Source: Hyphomonadaceae bacterium (GTDB taxonomy: Bacteria; Pseudomonadota; Alphaproteobacteria; Caulobacterales; Aquidulcibacteraceae). From it: a stretch of 64,000 bases of DNA. Under the pieces are notes generated by a model, which saw only the letters and a list, made by a program, of their open reading frames with translations, did not search any database and had not been told where the DNA came from. The stretch lies in contig JAEUMT010000017.1 of NCBI GenBank assembly GCA_016791365.1, positions 115,369-179,368 on the forward strand, written 5' to 3'. A program made the translations under genes and the position numbers. This document shows positions 8,540 to 17,916 of the stretch, piece by piece (the stretch's first letter is position 1; the number at the start of each line of letters is the position of its first letter).

Positions 8540-9411
8540 TGCGCGCCCCGTCCGAGGCGCTCGCGGCGAAGCTTGCGGGCGGGGTGACGACGCTGGCGCA
8601 CGTGTGGTGCGTTGTGCGGCGCGATGATGAACGCTTCGCATTCACCGATCATGATGAACCCTTGGTCTTCGATGATCTTGTCGCCGAGCCGCTGCAGGGG
8701 CTGAGCATCGGAGAGATCGAAAAGAGCGTAGGGCTTGGTGTCGATAGCGCGAGCATGCGGGGTGCGCTTTCGTCCGAGGCGATCACAGAGGCGGATCTTT
8801 CGAGCGGGCTCTGGGATGGCGCGCGCGTTGATATTTGGCGCGTGGATTGGCAGGCGCCGGCCGATCGGATGCATTTGTTTGCCGGCGCGATCGGAGATGT
8901 GCGGCGTGGGGTGGCGGCGTTCGAGGCCGAGCTGCGCGGTGTGCAGGCGCCGCTTAACATTCCGGTGGGACGTGTGTTCTCGAGATATTGTGACGCTGAC
9001 CTTGGCGACGCGCGGTGCGGGGTTGACGTCGACGCGCCCGCGTTTCGTGGCGCGGGCGTTGTCAGTGAAGTGATCGGCACGAACGTGTTCAAGGCGTCCG
9101 GGCTCGGGGAATTCGCGGATCAGTGGTTCTCGCGGGGACGGATCGTCTGGGATGCGGGTGGCGCCAGTGAAGTCGCCGTGCATCGTGCGCTGGCCGATCA
9201 GACGATCATTGAATTGCTGGATGTCGCGCCGCTGCAGGTGGGCGGCGCGTTTACAATCCATGCAGGTTGCGACAAGCGCGTGGAAACGTGTCGTGACAAG
9301 TTTGCGAACGTTGCGAACTTTCGCGGCTTTCCGCACATGCCGGGCAACGATGCGTTGCAAGTGGGGCCACAAGCGGGCGATCCGCTTGATGGCGGTTCGC
9401 GCCGCGCATGA
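8539..9411 (+). CDS. GTA hub protein (gp13, DUF2163)
   Basis: 290 residues of the DUF2163/TIGR02218 family, a baseplate hub component. The N-terminal AHVWCVVRRDDERFAFTDHD and the C-terminal cysteine-rich HAGCDKRVETCRDKFANVAN (near 245-264), followed by FRGFPHMPGND, are typical; the cysteines are thought to bind an iron-sulfur cluster in RcGTA. It is coupled on both sides (TGATG before, ATGA after). Confidence 0.9.
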   Translation: MRAPSEALAAKLAGGVTTLAHVWCVVRRDDERFAFTDHDEPLVFDDLVAEPLQGLSIGEIEKSVGLGVDSASMRGALSSEAITEADLSSGLWDGARVDIWRVDWQAPADRMHLFAGAIGDVRRGVAAFEAELRGVQAPLNIPVGRVFSRYCDADLGDARCGVDVDAPAFRGAGVVSEVIGTNVFKASGLGEFADQWFSRGRIVWDAGGASEVAVHRALADQTIIELLDVAPLQVGGAFTIHAGCDKRVETCRDKFANVANFRGFPHMPGNDALQVGPQAGDPLDGGSRRA

Positions 9412-9845
9412 TCACGCGCGCGGCGATCCTCGCCGAAGCCCGCGAATGGATCGGAACACCTTACCAGCATCAGGCCTCTGTGAAGCATGCCGGATGTGAT
9501 TGTCTGGGATTGGTGCGCGGAGTCTGGCGCGCGCTCTACGGGCAAGAGCCGGAGGTCGCGCCGGCCTATACGCCGGACTGGGCGGAGCGTTGTGGCGCCG
9601 AGACGTTGCGCGAGGCGGCGGCGCGCCATTTGATCGAAGCGCCCAGCGGCGGTGCGCGGCCGGGGGACGTGTTGCTGTTCCGCATGCATGCGTCCGCGCC
9701 GGTAAAACACGCCGCCATCCTCGATGAGGGCGGGTGCATTATTCATGCGTACTGGGCGCGCGCGGTCGTGCGCTCGCGCTTTGGGCCGTGGTGGCGTTCG
9801 CGTTGCGCGGCGGCGTTCTGTTTTCCGGATGTCGTTGATGACTGA
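9408..9845 (+). CDS. GTA cell wall peptidase, NlpC/P60 family (gp14)
   Basis: 145-residue endopeptidase of the tail tip that would cut peptide cross-links during DNA entry. The NlpC/P60 catalytic Cys is in HAGCDCLGLVRGVWR (about residues 27-41) and the His in APVKHAAIL (about 99-107). It follows the hub gene and precedes the large fibre protein as in RcGTA. Length is usual for the family. Confidence 0.9.
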   Translation: MITRAAILAEAREWIGTPYQHQASVKHAGCDCLGLVRGVWRALYGQEPEVAPAYTPDWAERCGAETLREAAARHLIEAPSGGARPGDVLLFRMHASAPVKHAAILDEGGCIIHAYWARAVVRSRFGPWWRSRCAAAFCFPDVVDD

Positions 9846-12800
9846 GCTGGTTTTGTCGACGGTCGGGCGCGCGATTGGCGCGTCCTTGCCTGGCGTGCTG
9901 GGCCGGATTGGCGCGACGCTGGGACGCGTCGGCGGCGCCATGCTGGGCTCGGCCATCGATCGTCAGCTGTTCGGTGTGAATACAACGCGCGAAGGCGCGC
10001 GGCTGACTGACTTTCATCTGCAGGCTTCGAGCGAGGGCGCATCGATACCGTGCGTCTATGGCAGCGTGCGTATTGCCGGGCAGGTGATATGGGCGGCGCG
10101 ATTCAAAGAGCACGTTGAGACGGACGAGACCCGTACCGGCGGCAAGGGCGGCGGGCCGCGTGTCACGACGCGCAATTATCGCTACACGCTCTCGTTCGCG
10201 GTTGGATTGTGCGAAGGCGAAGTCGCGCGCATCGGCCGCGTGTGGGCCAATGGGGCGCCGCTTGATCTTTCGACCATCGCGTGGCGCTTGCACACGGGAC
10301 GGGAGGATCAAGCGCCCGACGCGCTGATTGAGGCGATTGAGGGATCGGATGACGCGCCCGCGTATCGCGGTTTGGCGTACATTGTGTTCGAGGACTTGCC
10401 GCTGGAAGCTTTCGGCAATTCGATTCCGCAGCTTTCGTTTGAGATTGTGAGGCCGGCGCGTGGTGATGGCGTGGGCCTCGAAGATCGCGTGAAGGGAGTT
10501 TGTCTCATCCCCGGCGCGGGTGAGTTCGTTTATGCGACAGAAGCGGTGTTTCGCCGCGATGGGCCGGGCATTGAGGCGCCCGAGAACGTGCATGCGGAGC
10601 GCGAGCGCGCCAATTTGTTGGTCTCGCTCGACCAATTGGAGGCGGATTTCCCGAACTGTGAGACCGTGATGCTGGTTGTCGCCTGGTTCGGCTCGGACCT
10701 GCGATGCGGCGAATGCGCGATCCGGCCTGGCGTTGAGATTGCCGACAAGATCAACACGCCGTTCGCGTGGCGCGTCAGCGGTGTCGGGCGCGCCGGCGCA
10801 CACCTCATAAGCACGCATGATGGCGGTCCAGCTTTTGGCGGCACGCCATGCGATCGCAGCGTGTTGCAGGCGATCGCCGAGCTTAAGCGGCGCGGCCATA
10901 AGGTTGGGCTTTATCCGTTCCTGATGATGGATATCGCCAGCGACGCCGGGCTGCCGCATCCGTCGGGTGTTGGTGTCCAGCCTGCGTATCCGTGGCGTGG
11001 ACGCATTAGCGTGCTGGCGGACGCCGACAAGACAGCGGCGGCGGGCGATCAGGTTGAAGCGTTCTTTGGCGCGGCGACGCCTGGTGCGTTTGTGAGCGAT
11101 GGCGACGGTTTGCCTGACTATGCCGGGGTCGAGGAATGGAGCTATCGGCGCTTCATCTTGCACAACGCAAAGCTGGCCGCGCTCGCGGGCGGCGTTGATG
11201 CGTTTGTGTTGGGTTCGGAGCTGAGGAGCCTGACGACGGCGCGCGACGGCGCTGTGAGTTTTCCCGCGGTCGCGGCGTTGTGTTCGCTCGCGGCGGACGT
11301 GCGCGCGCTTGTCGGCGGCGCGACGACGCTAACTTATGCGGCCGATTGGTCGGAATATTCGGGATATCGCCCGGATGACGGTTCGGGCGATGTGTTGTTT
11401 CACCTCGATCCGCTCTGGGCGGATGCGAACATCGATTGCGTGGCGATCGACTGGTACCCGCCGCTCACCGATTGGCGCGAAGGCGATGCTCATGCCGATG
11501 CGCAATTGGCCGGTGATATTCACGATCGTACTTATCTCGGGAGCCGGATCGAAGCGGGCGAGAATTTTGACTGGTTCTATGCGAATGACGCCGATCGCGC
11601 ATCGCAGACGCGGACTTTGATCGGTGATGACGCGCATGGTGAAGCATGGATCTACCGCGCCAAGGATGTGCGAAGCTTTTGGACGAATGCGCATCATGAT
11701 CGACCGGGTGGCGTCCGCTCGGCGACGCCTACCGCGTGGACACCGCAATCCAAGCCGATTTGGCTGATGGAGCTGGGGTGCGCGGCGATCGACAAGGCGT
11801 CCAATCAGCCAAACGTTTTTGTTGATCCCAAGAGCAGCGAGACGGCGACGCCGTATTTTTCGTCGGGCGAGCGTGACGATCTCATTCAGCGCCGCGTGCT
11901 CGATGCGTATCTTGAATATTGGGGCGGTGACGCAAACCCGGTTTCGTCGCTGACCGGCGCGCCCATGATCGAAGAGATCATGGTGTGGGCCTGGGACGCG
12001 CGGCCGCATCCCGCGTTTCCGGCGCGGCGCGATGTGTGGGCCGATGGCGCCGTCTGGTCGCGGGGGCATTGGCTCAATGGCCGCGCGGGCTTGTCGGACC
12101 TTGGCGAAGTTGTGCTGTCCCTTTGCGAGCGGGCCGGGGCGGGGGCCGTCAATGTGGCGGCGCTGCGCGGGGCGGTCAGCGGCTATATCGTGGATTCGCC
12201 GGCGACCGCGCGTGCGGCGATTGAGCCGCTGATGGCGGCGTACGATTTTTCCGCGGCTGAACGCGAAGGGCAGCTGGTTTTTTTTCACGGCGGGCGCGTG
12301 TGTGCCGATCTGGCCGCGAGTGAGCTTACGGCATCGAGCGCAGGTGAGGCGTACGCGCAGCGTGACGCAATCGATGCGCCGATTGAGGCGCGGGTGCGAT
12401 TTATCGATGCGACGCGCGACTATTTGCTGGCGAGCGTAAGCGCGCGGCGGCTCGATCGCGCGCAGGGTGGTGTTGCAAGCGTGGATGCGCCGCTGGTGTT
12501 GGAGGCGGGCGACGCTGAGGCGTTGGCCCAGCGTGTGCTTGCTGATCACCGCGCCGCTGTCGAGGCGCTGAGCGTTGACGTTGGGCCGGCGCGGCTTGCG
12601 CTTGAGCCAGGCGATCGAGTGACGCTCGCGGGAGCGGGCGACGTATTTGAGATCGCGCGGATCGAAGATGCGCAGGCGCGTCGGCTAGAGCTTCGCCGCG
12701 TGGTGCATGAAGGCCGGACGCTGTCTGGCGGCGCCGAGCCGGGAGCGCCGCAATTGCCGCAGCCGGCGCCGACGCCGGCATTCGCGATTCTGGATCTGCC

Positions 12801-13695
12801 GCCGCTGCCCGGCCACGAGACCGATGATCGCCCGCTTGCGGCTTTGTTCGCGCAGCCATGGCTTGGCGCGCACGACATTTATGCTGGCGCGTCAGTATCG
12901 CTTCGCGGCTCGGCGGTCTCGCCCGCGATCATGGGCGAGTTGTTGTGGCCGCTCTACCCCGGTCCTGTGGACCGGTGGGATGCCGGGAACGTGGTGCGTG
13001 TCGCGATTTATGGCGGCGCGCTGGCGAGCGTCACGCGCGATGATGTTCTGAATGGCGCCAACGCGTTCGCGATCGAGGCGGGTGGTGAATGGGAGATCGT
13101 CCAGGCGGCGCAGTGCGCGTTGATCGCGCCAGGCGTTTATGAGCTGAAAGATTTTTTGCGCGGGCGGCAAGGTTCGGCGCATGCGATGGCGTCGCCACAT
13201 GCGGCCGGTGCGCGGATCGTGAAGCTCGACCAGCGGCTCGCGCGGATCGGCATGAGCGCGCACGAGTGGCACGAGCCTGTCGCGTTTGTGGCGCCGCCCG
13301 CTGACGGGGCCGCGAGCAGCAACCGCGCCGCGACGGAGGTGCGTGCGTTGGCGCATGCCGCTGTCCGGCCCTGGGCGCCGGCGCAGGTGCGCGCGGTGCG
13401 CGACGCTTCGGGTGATGTGGCGCTGTCGTGGGTGCGTTGCGCGCATATCGGGGGCGATGGGTGGGGGCCCGGTGAGCCGCCTTTGGGCTTACCTGCCGAG
13501 AGCTATCGGTTGGAGGTGATCGTTTCCGGCGTCCCTGTGCGGAGCGAAACGACCTCTGTCCCCAGCTTTATCTACAGCGCAGCCGCACAAACGGCGGATT
13601 TCGGCTCTCTTCCTGGGTCGTTGCACATCCGTGTCGCGCAGTTGGGTGAAAGCGGCGCCACAGGGTTGAACGCGGAGTTAACCATAACATTATAG
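9838..13695 (+). CDS. GTA megatron / host-specificity tail protein (gp15)
   Basis: About 1285 residues, forming the tail tip that contacts the recipient. It contains an N-terminal hydrophobic hub segment (TELVLSTVGRAIGASLPGVL), a central glycosidase-like TIM-barrel region of the GTA_TIM family (around 410-760, with DCVAIDWYPPLTDWREGD and WLMELGCAAIDKASNQPN), and a C-terminal phage tail beta region. ATG 9838 is chosen by comparison with the usual opening of the family; ATG 9829 is equally in frame. The start overlaps the gp14 stop by 8 bases. The frame is open to 13695, so the cluster appears intact to its last gene. Confidence 0.92.
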   Translation: MTELVLSTVGRAIGASLPGVLGRIGATLGRVGGAMLGSAIDRQLFGVNTTREGARLTDFHLQASSEGASIPCVYGSVRIAGQVIWAARFKEHVETDETRTGGKGGGPRVTTRNYRYTLSFAVGLCEGEVARIGRVWANGAPLDLSTIAWRLHTGREDQAPDALIEAIEGSDDAPAYRGLAYIVFEDLPLEAFGNSIPQLSFEIVRPARGDGVGLEDRVKGVCLIPGAGEFVYATEAVFRRDGPGIEAPENVHAERERANLLVSLDQLEADFPNCETVMLVVAWFGSDLRCGECAIRPGVEIADKINTPFAWRVSGVGRAGAHLISTHDGGPAFGGTPCDRSVLQAIAELKRRGHKVGLYPFLMMDIASDAGLPHPSGVGVQPAYPWRGRISVLADADKTAAAGDQVEAFFGAATPGAFVSDGDGLPDYAGVEEWSYRRFILHNAKLAALAGGVDAFVLGSELRSLTTARDGAVSFPAVAALCSLAADVRALVGGATTLTYAADWSEYSGYRPDDGSGDVLFHLDPLWADANIDCVAIDWYPPLTDWREGDAHADAQLAGDIHDRTYLGSRIEAGENFDWFYANDADRASQTRTLIGDDAHGEAWIYRAKDVRSFWTNAHHDRPGGVRSATPTAWTPQSKPIWLMELGCAAIDKASNQPNVFVDPKSSETATPYFSSGERDDLIQRRVLDAYLEYWGGDANPVSSLTGAPMIEEIMVWAWDARPHPAFPARRDVWADGAVWSRGHWLNGRAGLSDLGEVVLSLCERAGAGAVNVAALRGAVSGYIVDSPATARAAIEPLMAAYDFSAAEREGQLVFFHGGRVCADLAASELTASSAGEAYAQRDAIDAPIEARVRFIDATRDYLLASVSARRLDRAQGGVASVDAPLVLEAGDAEALAQRVLADHRAAVEALSVDVGPARLALEPGDRVTLAGAGDVFEIARIEDAQARRLELRRVVHEGRTLSGGAEPGAPQLPQPAPTPAFAILDLPPLPGHETDDRPLAALFAQPWLGAHDIYAGASVSLRGSAVSPAIMGELLWPLYPGPVDRWDAGNVVRVAIYGGALASVTRDDVLNGANAFAIEAGGEWEIVQAAQCALIAPGVYELKDFLRGRQGSAHAMASPHAAGARIVKLDQRLARIGMSAHEWHEPVAFVAPPADGAASSNRAATEVRALAHAAVRPWAPAQVRAVRDASGDVALSWVRCAHIGGDGWGPGEPPLGLPAESYRLEVIVSGVPVRSETTSVPSFIYSAAAQTADFGSLPGSLHIRVAQLGESGATGLNAELTITL

Positions 13696-13788
13696 TCGGG
13701 AAGGCCAGAATGGCCGGACGCGCCTGATTCCGTATCTTCGGGGTCCGGCGCGCGGGGTCATCTCCCGAAGCTGGAGCGTGCTGACACC

Positions 13789-14712
13789 TTGAGTTGGGAT
13801 CCATACGCCTCCCTCGGCGTCAGCCGAACAGCGAGCGCGGACGATATTCGTCGCGCTTATCGGACGCTCGCCAAAGAGCTCCACCCCGACGTGCGTCCTG
13901 GCGACAAGGCGGCGGAAGAGCGGTTCAAGCAAGCGACGGCGGCGTTCAATCTTCTTTCTGATCCGGTGATGAAGCAGCGTTTCGATCGCGGCGAGATCGA
14001 TGCTGATGGCAATGAGCGCATGGCGTCCTACGCCAGGGGGCCACGACAAAGTGCGCGTGCGCATGCCGGCGCCGGTGCGGGGCCAGGCCCCGGGCCGGGA
14101 GGCGCCGCGGGTGCGGGCGATCCGTTCGATCTTGGCGATATTTTTTCGGATTTGTTCGGGCCGGGCTTCGGCGGTGCGCGAACGTATTCGCGCATGCGCG
14201 GGCGCGATATCCGCTTCACGCTCGACATCGATTTTCTCGACTCCATCAATGGCGCCAAGCGGCGCATTTCGTTGGCGGAGGGCCGCACACTCGATGTGGC
14301 GATTCCGGCAGGCGTCGAGACGGGTCAGGTGCTGCGGTTGAAAAACCAGGGCGCCGCGGGCGTTCAAGGCGGACCTGCCGGCGATGCGCTGGTTGAGCTG
14401 CGCGTACGCCCGCACGCGTTTTTCCGCCGCGAAGGCCAGGATGTTCACATGGATTTGAACATCTCGCTGACGGAGGCCGTTGAGGGCGCGCGTATCCAGG
14501 CGCCGACTCCGGGCGGCAACGTTACGCTCACAATTCCAGCGGGTTCCAACACCGGAAAAGTGTTGCGCTTAAAGGGCAAAGGCGTCGGCGGAAGCGGCGA
14601 TCAATTCGTGCGCCTGCAGGTGGTGTTGCCGGACATCGTGGACGAGGATTTGCGTAAGTTCGTGAAGAAATGGCCAAAACGGGACTACACCCCGACCAGG
14701 CCAAATGGTTAA
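13789..14712 (+). CDS. DnaJ-family co-chaperone (CbpA-like, no zinc finger)
   Basis: 307-residue J-domain protein that would stimulate a DnaK-type Hsp70. The J domain spans about residues 2-70, with the HPD motif in ELHPDVRPG. A Gly-rich linker (about 85-110) is followed by two substrate-binding beta domains. The CXXCXGXG zinc repeats of true DnaJ are absent, so it is of the CbpA/DjlA-like class. It starts at TTG 13789, since no ATG fits the J-domain start. It lies downstream of the GTA cluster in the same direction. Confidence 0.88.
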   Translation: MSWDPYASLGVSRTASADDIRRAYRTLAKELHPDVRPGDKAAEERFKQATAAFNLLSDPVMKQRFDRGEIDADGNERMASYARGPRQSARAHAGAGAGPGPGPGGAAGAGDPFDLGDIFSDLFGPGFGGARTYSRMRGRDIRFTLDIDFLDSINGAKRRISLAEGRTLDVAIPAGVETGQVLRLKNQGAAGVQGGPAGDALVELRVRPHAFFRREGQDVHMDLNISLTEAVEGARIQAPTPGGNVTLTIPAGSNTGKVLRLKGKGVGGSGDQFVRLQVVLPDIVDEDLRKFVKKWPKRDYTPTRPNG

Positions 14713-14772
14713 GGGATAGCGCCCGTTACGTTCAGGGCCCATTCAGAGCAGCTCGCGTAATCCAAGACCGTC

Positions 14773-15078
14773 ATGTGGGCTAAGTCTGCTCTCCTCTCCG
14801 CGATCTTCGCGGCCGGCGTTTTTGCGACGCCGGCGAGTGCTCAGGAGCGCCACGTCCGAGTGGCGGAACGAAGCTGGATCCAGCCCGCCCAATATTCCGG
14901 CCCCGTTGAATGTACGCGCTCGGTCGGAGACGCCATCGCCGAGGTGGCCAGCCGCGCTGGCGGCGGATATATAGTTGGACGTCCACGATGCATTGAGCAG
15001 GGTGGCAGGCCGATCTATGAGATTCGGTGGCGCATGCCCGATGAGCAGCTGCGCAACTTCTATGTGAGCGGCAGCTAG
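14773..15078 (+). CDS. Small secreted protein upstream of a FeuPQ-like system (FeuN position)
   Basis: 101 residues with a clear signal peptide (residues 1-23, ending TPASA before QERH). The mature part contains two cysteines (47 and 73) and ends with a beta-rich IYEIRWRMPDEQLRNFYVSG segment that loosely resembles a PepSY tail. It ends 8 bases before the response regulator gene, so the three genes are probably co-transcribed. In Sinorhizobium, FeuN is a small periplasmic protein encoded before feuP that restrains FeuQ. The similarity here is positional and topological, not proven by sequence. Confidence 0.7.
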   Translation: MWAKSALLSAIFAAGVFATPASAQERHVRVAERSWIQPAQYSGPVECTRSVGDAIAEVASRAGGGYIVGRPRCIEQGGRPIYEIRWRMPDEQLRNFYVSGS

Positions 15079-15086
15079 GACGATCG

Positions 15087-15761
15087 ATGCGCGTATTGGT
15101 GGTTGAGGACGATAAGAACCTGCGGGAGCAGCTTGCTTCCGCACTCACCGACGCTGGCTACACGGTCGATAGCGCCGCTGACGGCGAAGAGGGCCAGTTT
15201 CTCGGTGAGACCGAACCCTACGATCTGGTGATCCTCGATCTCGGTTTGCCGAAGGTCGATGGGCTCAGCGTTCTCAAGTCTTGGCGCAAGGACGACAAGA
15301 CCATGCCAGTGCTGATCCTCTCGGCGCGCGATCGCTGGAGTGAGAAGGTCGAGGGTCTCGACTTGGGTGCGAACGACTACGTCACCAAGCCCTTTCATAT
15401 GGCGGAGCTATTGGCGCGCGTTCGCGCCAATGTCAGGCGCCAGACCGAGCACCAATCTTCGGTGCTGGAGGTCGGTGATCTGCGGTTGAACTCGGCCACA
15501 GGCCAAGTGACCGTCGAGGGCGCACCGATCAAGCTCACGGCTTACCAGTACAAGGTGCTCGACTATCTCATGCACCATGCCGGGCGCATCGTGTCGCGCA
15601 CCGAGCTGACCGAGAAGATTTATAGCCAAGACCACGAACGCGACTCGAACACGATCGAAGTCTTCATCGGTATCCTGCGCCGCAAGATCGGCACCAATCG
15701 CATCATCACCGAGAAGGGTCTCGGCTACAGATTGATCGACCCCGCAACGGAAGCGCAGTGA
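15087..15761 (+). CDS. feuP: OmpR/PhoP-family response regulator, FeuP-like
   Basis: 224 residues. The receiver domain has VEDD at 6-9, phospho-acceptor Asp51 in VILDLGLP and Lys in YVTKPF. A winged-helix DNA-binding domain of the OmpR type follows (KLTAYQYKVLDYLMHH, then GRIVSRTELTEKIY). Its stop overlaps the kinase GTG start by 4 bases. The order small periplasmic protein - regulator - PhoQ-like kinase - cycHJKL is that of the rhizobial feuPQ region, linked there to iron uptake and hypo-osmotic responses. The symbol is by synteny and family. Confidence 0.8.
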   Translation: MRVLVVEDDKNLREQLASALTDAGYTVDSAADGEEGQFLGETEPYDLVILDLGLPKVDGLSVLKSWRKDDKTMPVLILSARDRWSEKVEGLDLGANDYVTKPFHMAELLARVRANVRRQTEHQSSVLEVGDLRLNSATGQVTVEGAPIKLTAYQYKVLDYLMHHAGRIVSRTELTEKIYSQDHERDSNTIEVFIGILRRKIGTNRIITEKGLGYRLIDPATEAQ

Positions 15762-17197
15762 CCGCTGCGCCGGCAGGCATTCTTCAAAAGTTTCAGGCGC
15801 TGATCCGCCGCTCCATGGCGGCGCGCTTGCTGACCGTTGCGGTCGTCAGCGTGGTGGGCCTCGTTTTCATGGGGCTCATTGCCCAGGCGCAGTTCAATGC
15901 GCAGATCGTGCGCCTTGCGGTCGATCCGGAGATTGAGAGCGTCGCCAACGATCTCATCGGCAATGCGGGACCCGGCCTCAACGGTGAACTCGTGTTGCGG
16001 GATTTGCCGTTCGATCCGCGCTATCTGCAGCCATTAAGCGGACGCTATTTCGAGCTGGTGCAGGTGCGCGAGAACGAGCCGCTGCAGCCACAAACGATCT
16101 CGCCGTCGCTGCTCGATGCGGCGATTTTGCTGCCAGAGAATGTGCAAGAGGCGATCCGCGCCGCCCGGCCTGGCGATGGTGGGCACTACTTCACCGTCAA
16201 CAGCGCGCGCGGCGATCTGCGCATCATGGCGCGCGTTGAGAGCATTCCCGAAGTCTCTGGCAATTACGCGTTCGTGATCGGGGTCGAGACGTCGGCGATC
16301 ATTGCGCCTGCGGCCAATCTCGTCGGCTGGGCCTTTGCGGTCTTCGTTATTTTCTGCGCTCTCATGGTGGCGGCGGTCAGCGCATTGCAGATTCGCGTGG
16401 GACTTGAGCCTTTGCACGCACTGCAGCGCGATATTGCCGCCGTGCGCCGCGGCGATGCGGAGCGTCTGGAGGGTGAGTACCCAGCCGAGATTCAACCGGT
16501 CACCAATGAACTCAACGCGCTCGTTGATCACAATCGCGAAGTGGTTGAGCGCGCGCGCCGTCACGTCGGAAATTTGGCGCATGCGCTGAAGACGCCTATT
16601 GCGGTGTTGAAGAACGCGGCGGCCGGCGGCGGCGAAGACGCGGTGATGAAGCAATCCATCGAAGAGATGGAAGGATTTGTGGAGCGCCAGCTCCGCCGGG
16701 CCCGTGTGGCCGCGCGCGCCGAAGCAAGCTCAGGCGCTACGATCGCCTACCGGACGCCAGTGCTGAAGAATCTCGAAGACCTCGTTTTCATGATGGAGCA
16801 GCGTTACGACAGCACCAAGGCGATGGATATATCCATCGAGGCGGCAGGGGACGTGACGTTCCGCGGTGAGCGCGAAGATTTGCTCGAAATGGCCGCAAAC
16901 CTCATCGACAATGCGTGCAAGTACGGCACGAGCCAAGTGATCGTGCGCTTGCTGCCCGCATTCGAATCCAAAGGACTCTTTGAAATTGTGGTCGAGGACG
17001 ACGGACCCGGCCTTTCCGATGCGGAGATCGCCCGCGCCATGGAACGCGGCGCGCGGTTGGATGAAGCGGCGCCGGGCCAGGGTCTTGGGCTCTCGATCCT
17101 TACCGAGACTGTAGAATTATATGCGGGCGAGCTCATTTTTGAGCGTGGTCAACTTGGCGGTCTCAAGGCGCGTCTTAGATTGCCGGCCACCGACTAG
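15758..17197 (+). CDS. feuQ: PhoQ-like sensor histidine kinase, FeuQ-like
   Basis: 479 residues. Two membrane segments (about 24-42 and 188-210) enclose a roughly 145-residue periplasmic sensor region, followed by HAMP, a dimerisation helix with phospho-accepting His275 (NLAHALKTPIAVLKN) and a GHKL ATPase domain (NLIDNACKYG, DDGPGL, GQGLGLSI). The start is GTG 15758, coupled to the regulator stop. The cognate pair with 15087-15761 is clear; the signal is unknown here. Confidence 0.82.
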   Translation: MTAAPAGILQKFQALIRRSMAARLLTVAVVSVVGLVFMGLIAQAQFNAQIVRLAVDPEIESVANDLIGNAGPGLNGELVLRDLPFDPRYLQPLSGRYFELVQVRENEPLQPQTISPSLLDAAILLPENVQEAIRAARPGDGGHYFTVNSARGDLRIMARVESIPEVSGNYAFVIGVETSAIIAPAANLVGWAFAVFVIFCALMVAAVSALQIRVGLEPLHALQRDIAAVRRGDAERLEGEYPAEIQPVTNELNALVDHNREVVERARRHVGNLAHALKTPIAVLKNAAAGGGEDAVMKQSIEEMEGFVERQLRRARVAARAEASSGATIAYRTPVLKNLEDLVFMMEQRYDSTKAMDISIEAAGDVTFRGEREDLLEMAANLIDNACKYGTSQVIVRLLPAFESKGLFEIVVEDDGPGLSDAEIARAMERGARLDEAAPGQGLGLSILTETVELYAGELIFERGQLGGLKARLRLPATD

Positions 17198-17253
17198 GCC
17201 TGCGGCGACCGCGCCGGTTTCGTCATGTCCCGAACCGCGCTAGGCCTTGCCCC

Positions 17254-17916
17254 GTGTTAACGCCGATCACTGTCATTCTCGCCGGCGCGCTGTTGGCTGG
17301 CGCCGCCGCGTTCTGGATGCTGCGCTCCATGCGCCGTGCTGGTGGCGATGCAAAGGCCGCGCGCGCCGTCTTGTTTGCGGTCGCAGGTGCGAGCGTCATG
17401 GCGTTGGGCGTCTATCTTGTGAACGGCCGGCCGGATTTGCCGGGGGCGGCCTATACGGCGCGGCTGCAAGCGCTCGCGCAGCGGCCGGTTGAAACTTATA
17501 CCGCTGATGAAGCATTGGCGGTGCTTGCCGAGCGCGCGCGTGCGACGCCGGACGATCCAATACCCCAGCTTTATAGCGGTGAGATTTTGCTCTCGAGCGG
17601 GCGCCCGCAGGAAGCCGCGCGGGCGTTTGATTCCGCGCTTCGGCGTGATCCGCAGTCGGCGGACGCGCTCATCGGGCTCGCGAAGGCGATGGTGGCGATC
17701 GATGGCCGCTTCACGCCGGAATCGTTGGCGATGCTGGAACAGGCCAGCGCACTTACGAATGCGCCGACCCCATGGATATATCGCGCCATGGCGGCAATGG
17801 AACGCGATGACGGCGCGGATACGCGGCGTATGTGGAGCGAAGCGCTTTCACGGATGAGCGCCGATGATCCGCGCCGGGAGATGGCGCGGCGTTTTGCTTC
17901 GGGTGAGCAGCCATGA
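17254..17916 (+). CDS. ccmI: Cytochrome c maturation protein CcmI/CycH, TPR protein
   Basis: 220 residues. Two hydrophobic segments near the N-terminus (about 4-22 and 38-56) are followed by tetratricopeptide-like repeats (about 85-200) with IPQLYSGEILLSSGRPQEAARAF-type helices. CcmI holds apocytochrome c for heme ligation. It starts at GTG 17254 and is ATGA-coupled to ccmE. It is first in the operon ccmI-ccmE-ccmF-ccmH, identical to rhizobial cycHJKL. It is shorter than the two-domain CcmI of some bacteria. Confidence 0.82.
   Translation: MLTPITVILAGALLAGAAAFWMLRSMRRAGGDAKAARAVLFAVAGASVMALGVYLVNGRPDLPGAAYTARLQALAQRPVETYTADEALAVLAERARATPDDPIPQLYSGEILLSSGRPQEAARAFDSALRRDPQSADALIGLAKAMVAIDGRFTPESLAMLEQASALTNAPTPWIYRAMAAMERDDGADTRRMWSEALSRMSADDPRREMARRFASGEQP

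Noticed and set aside
740..13695. Active prophage
   Set aside because: No integrase, attachment-site repeats, repressor, replication or lysis genes, and the gene order is that of a gene transfer agent.
13696..13788. Terminator after the gene transfer agent cluster
   Set aside because: Only a 5-base stem (GGCCA/TGGCC) without a T-run is present, too weak to call.
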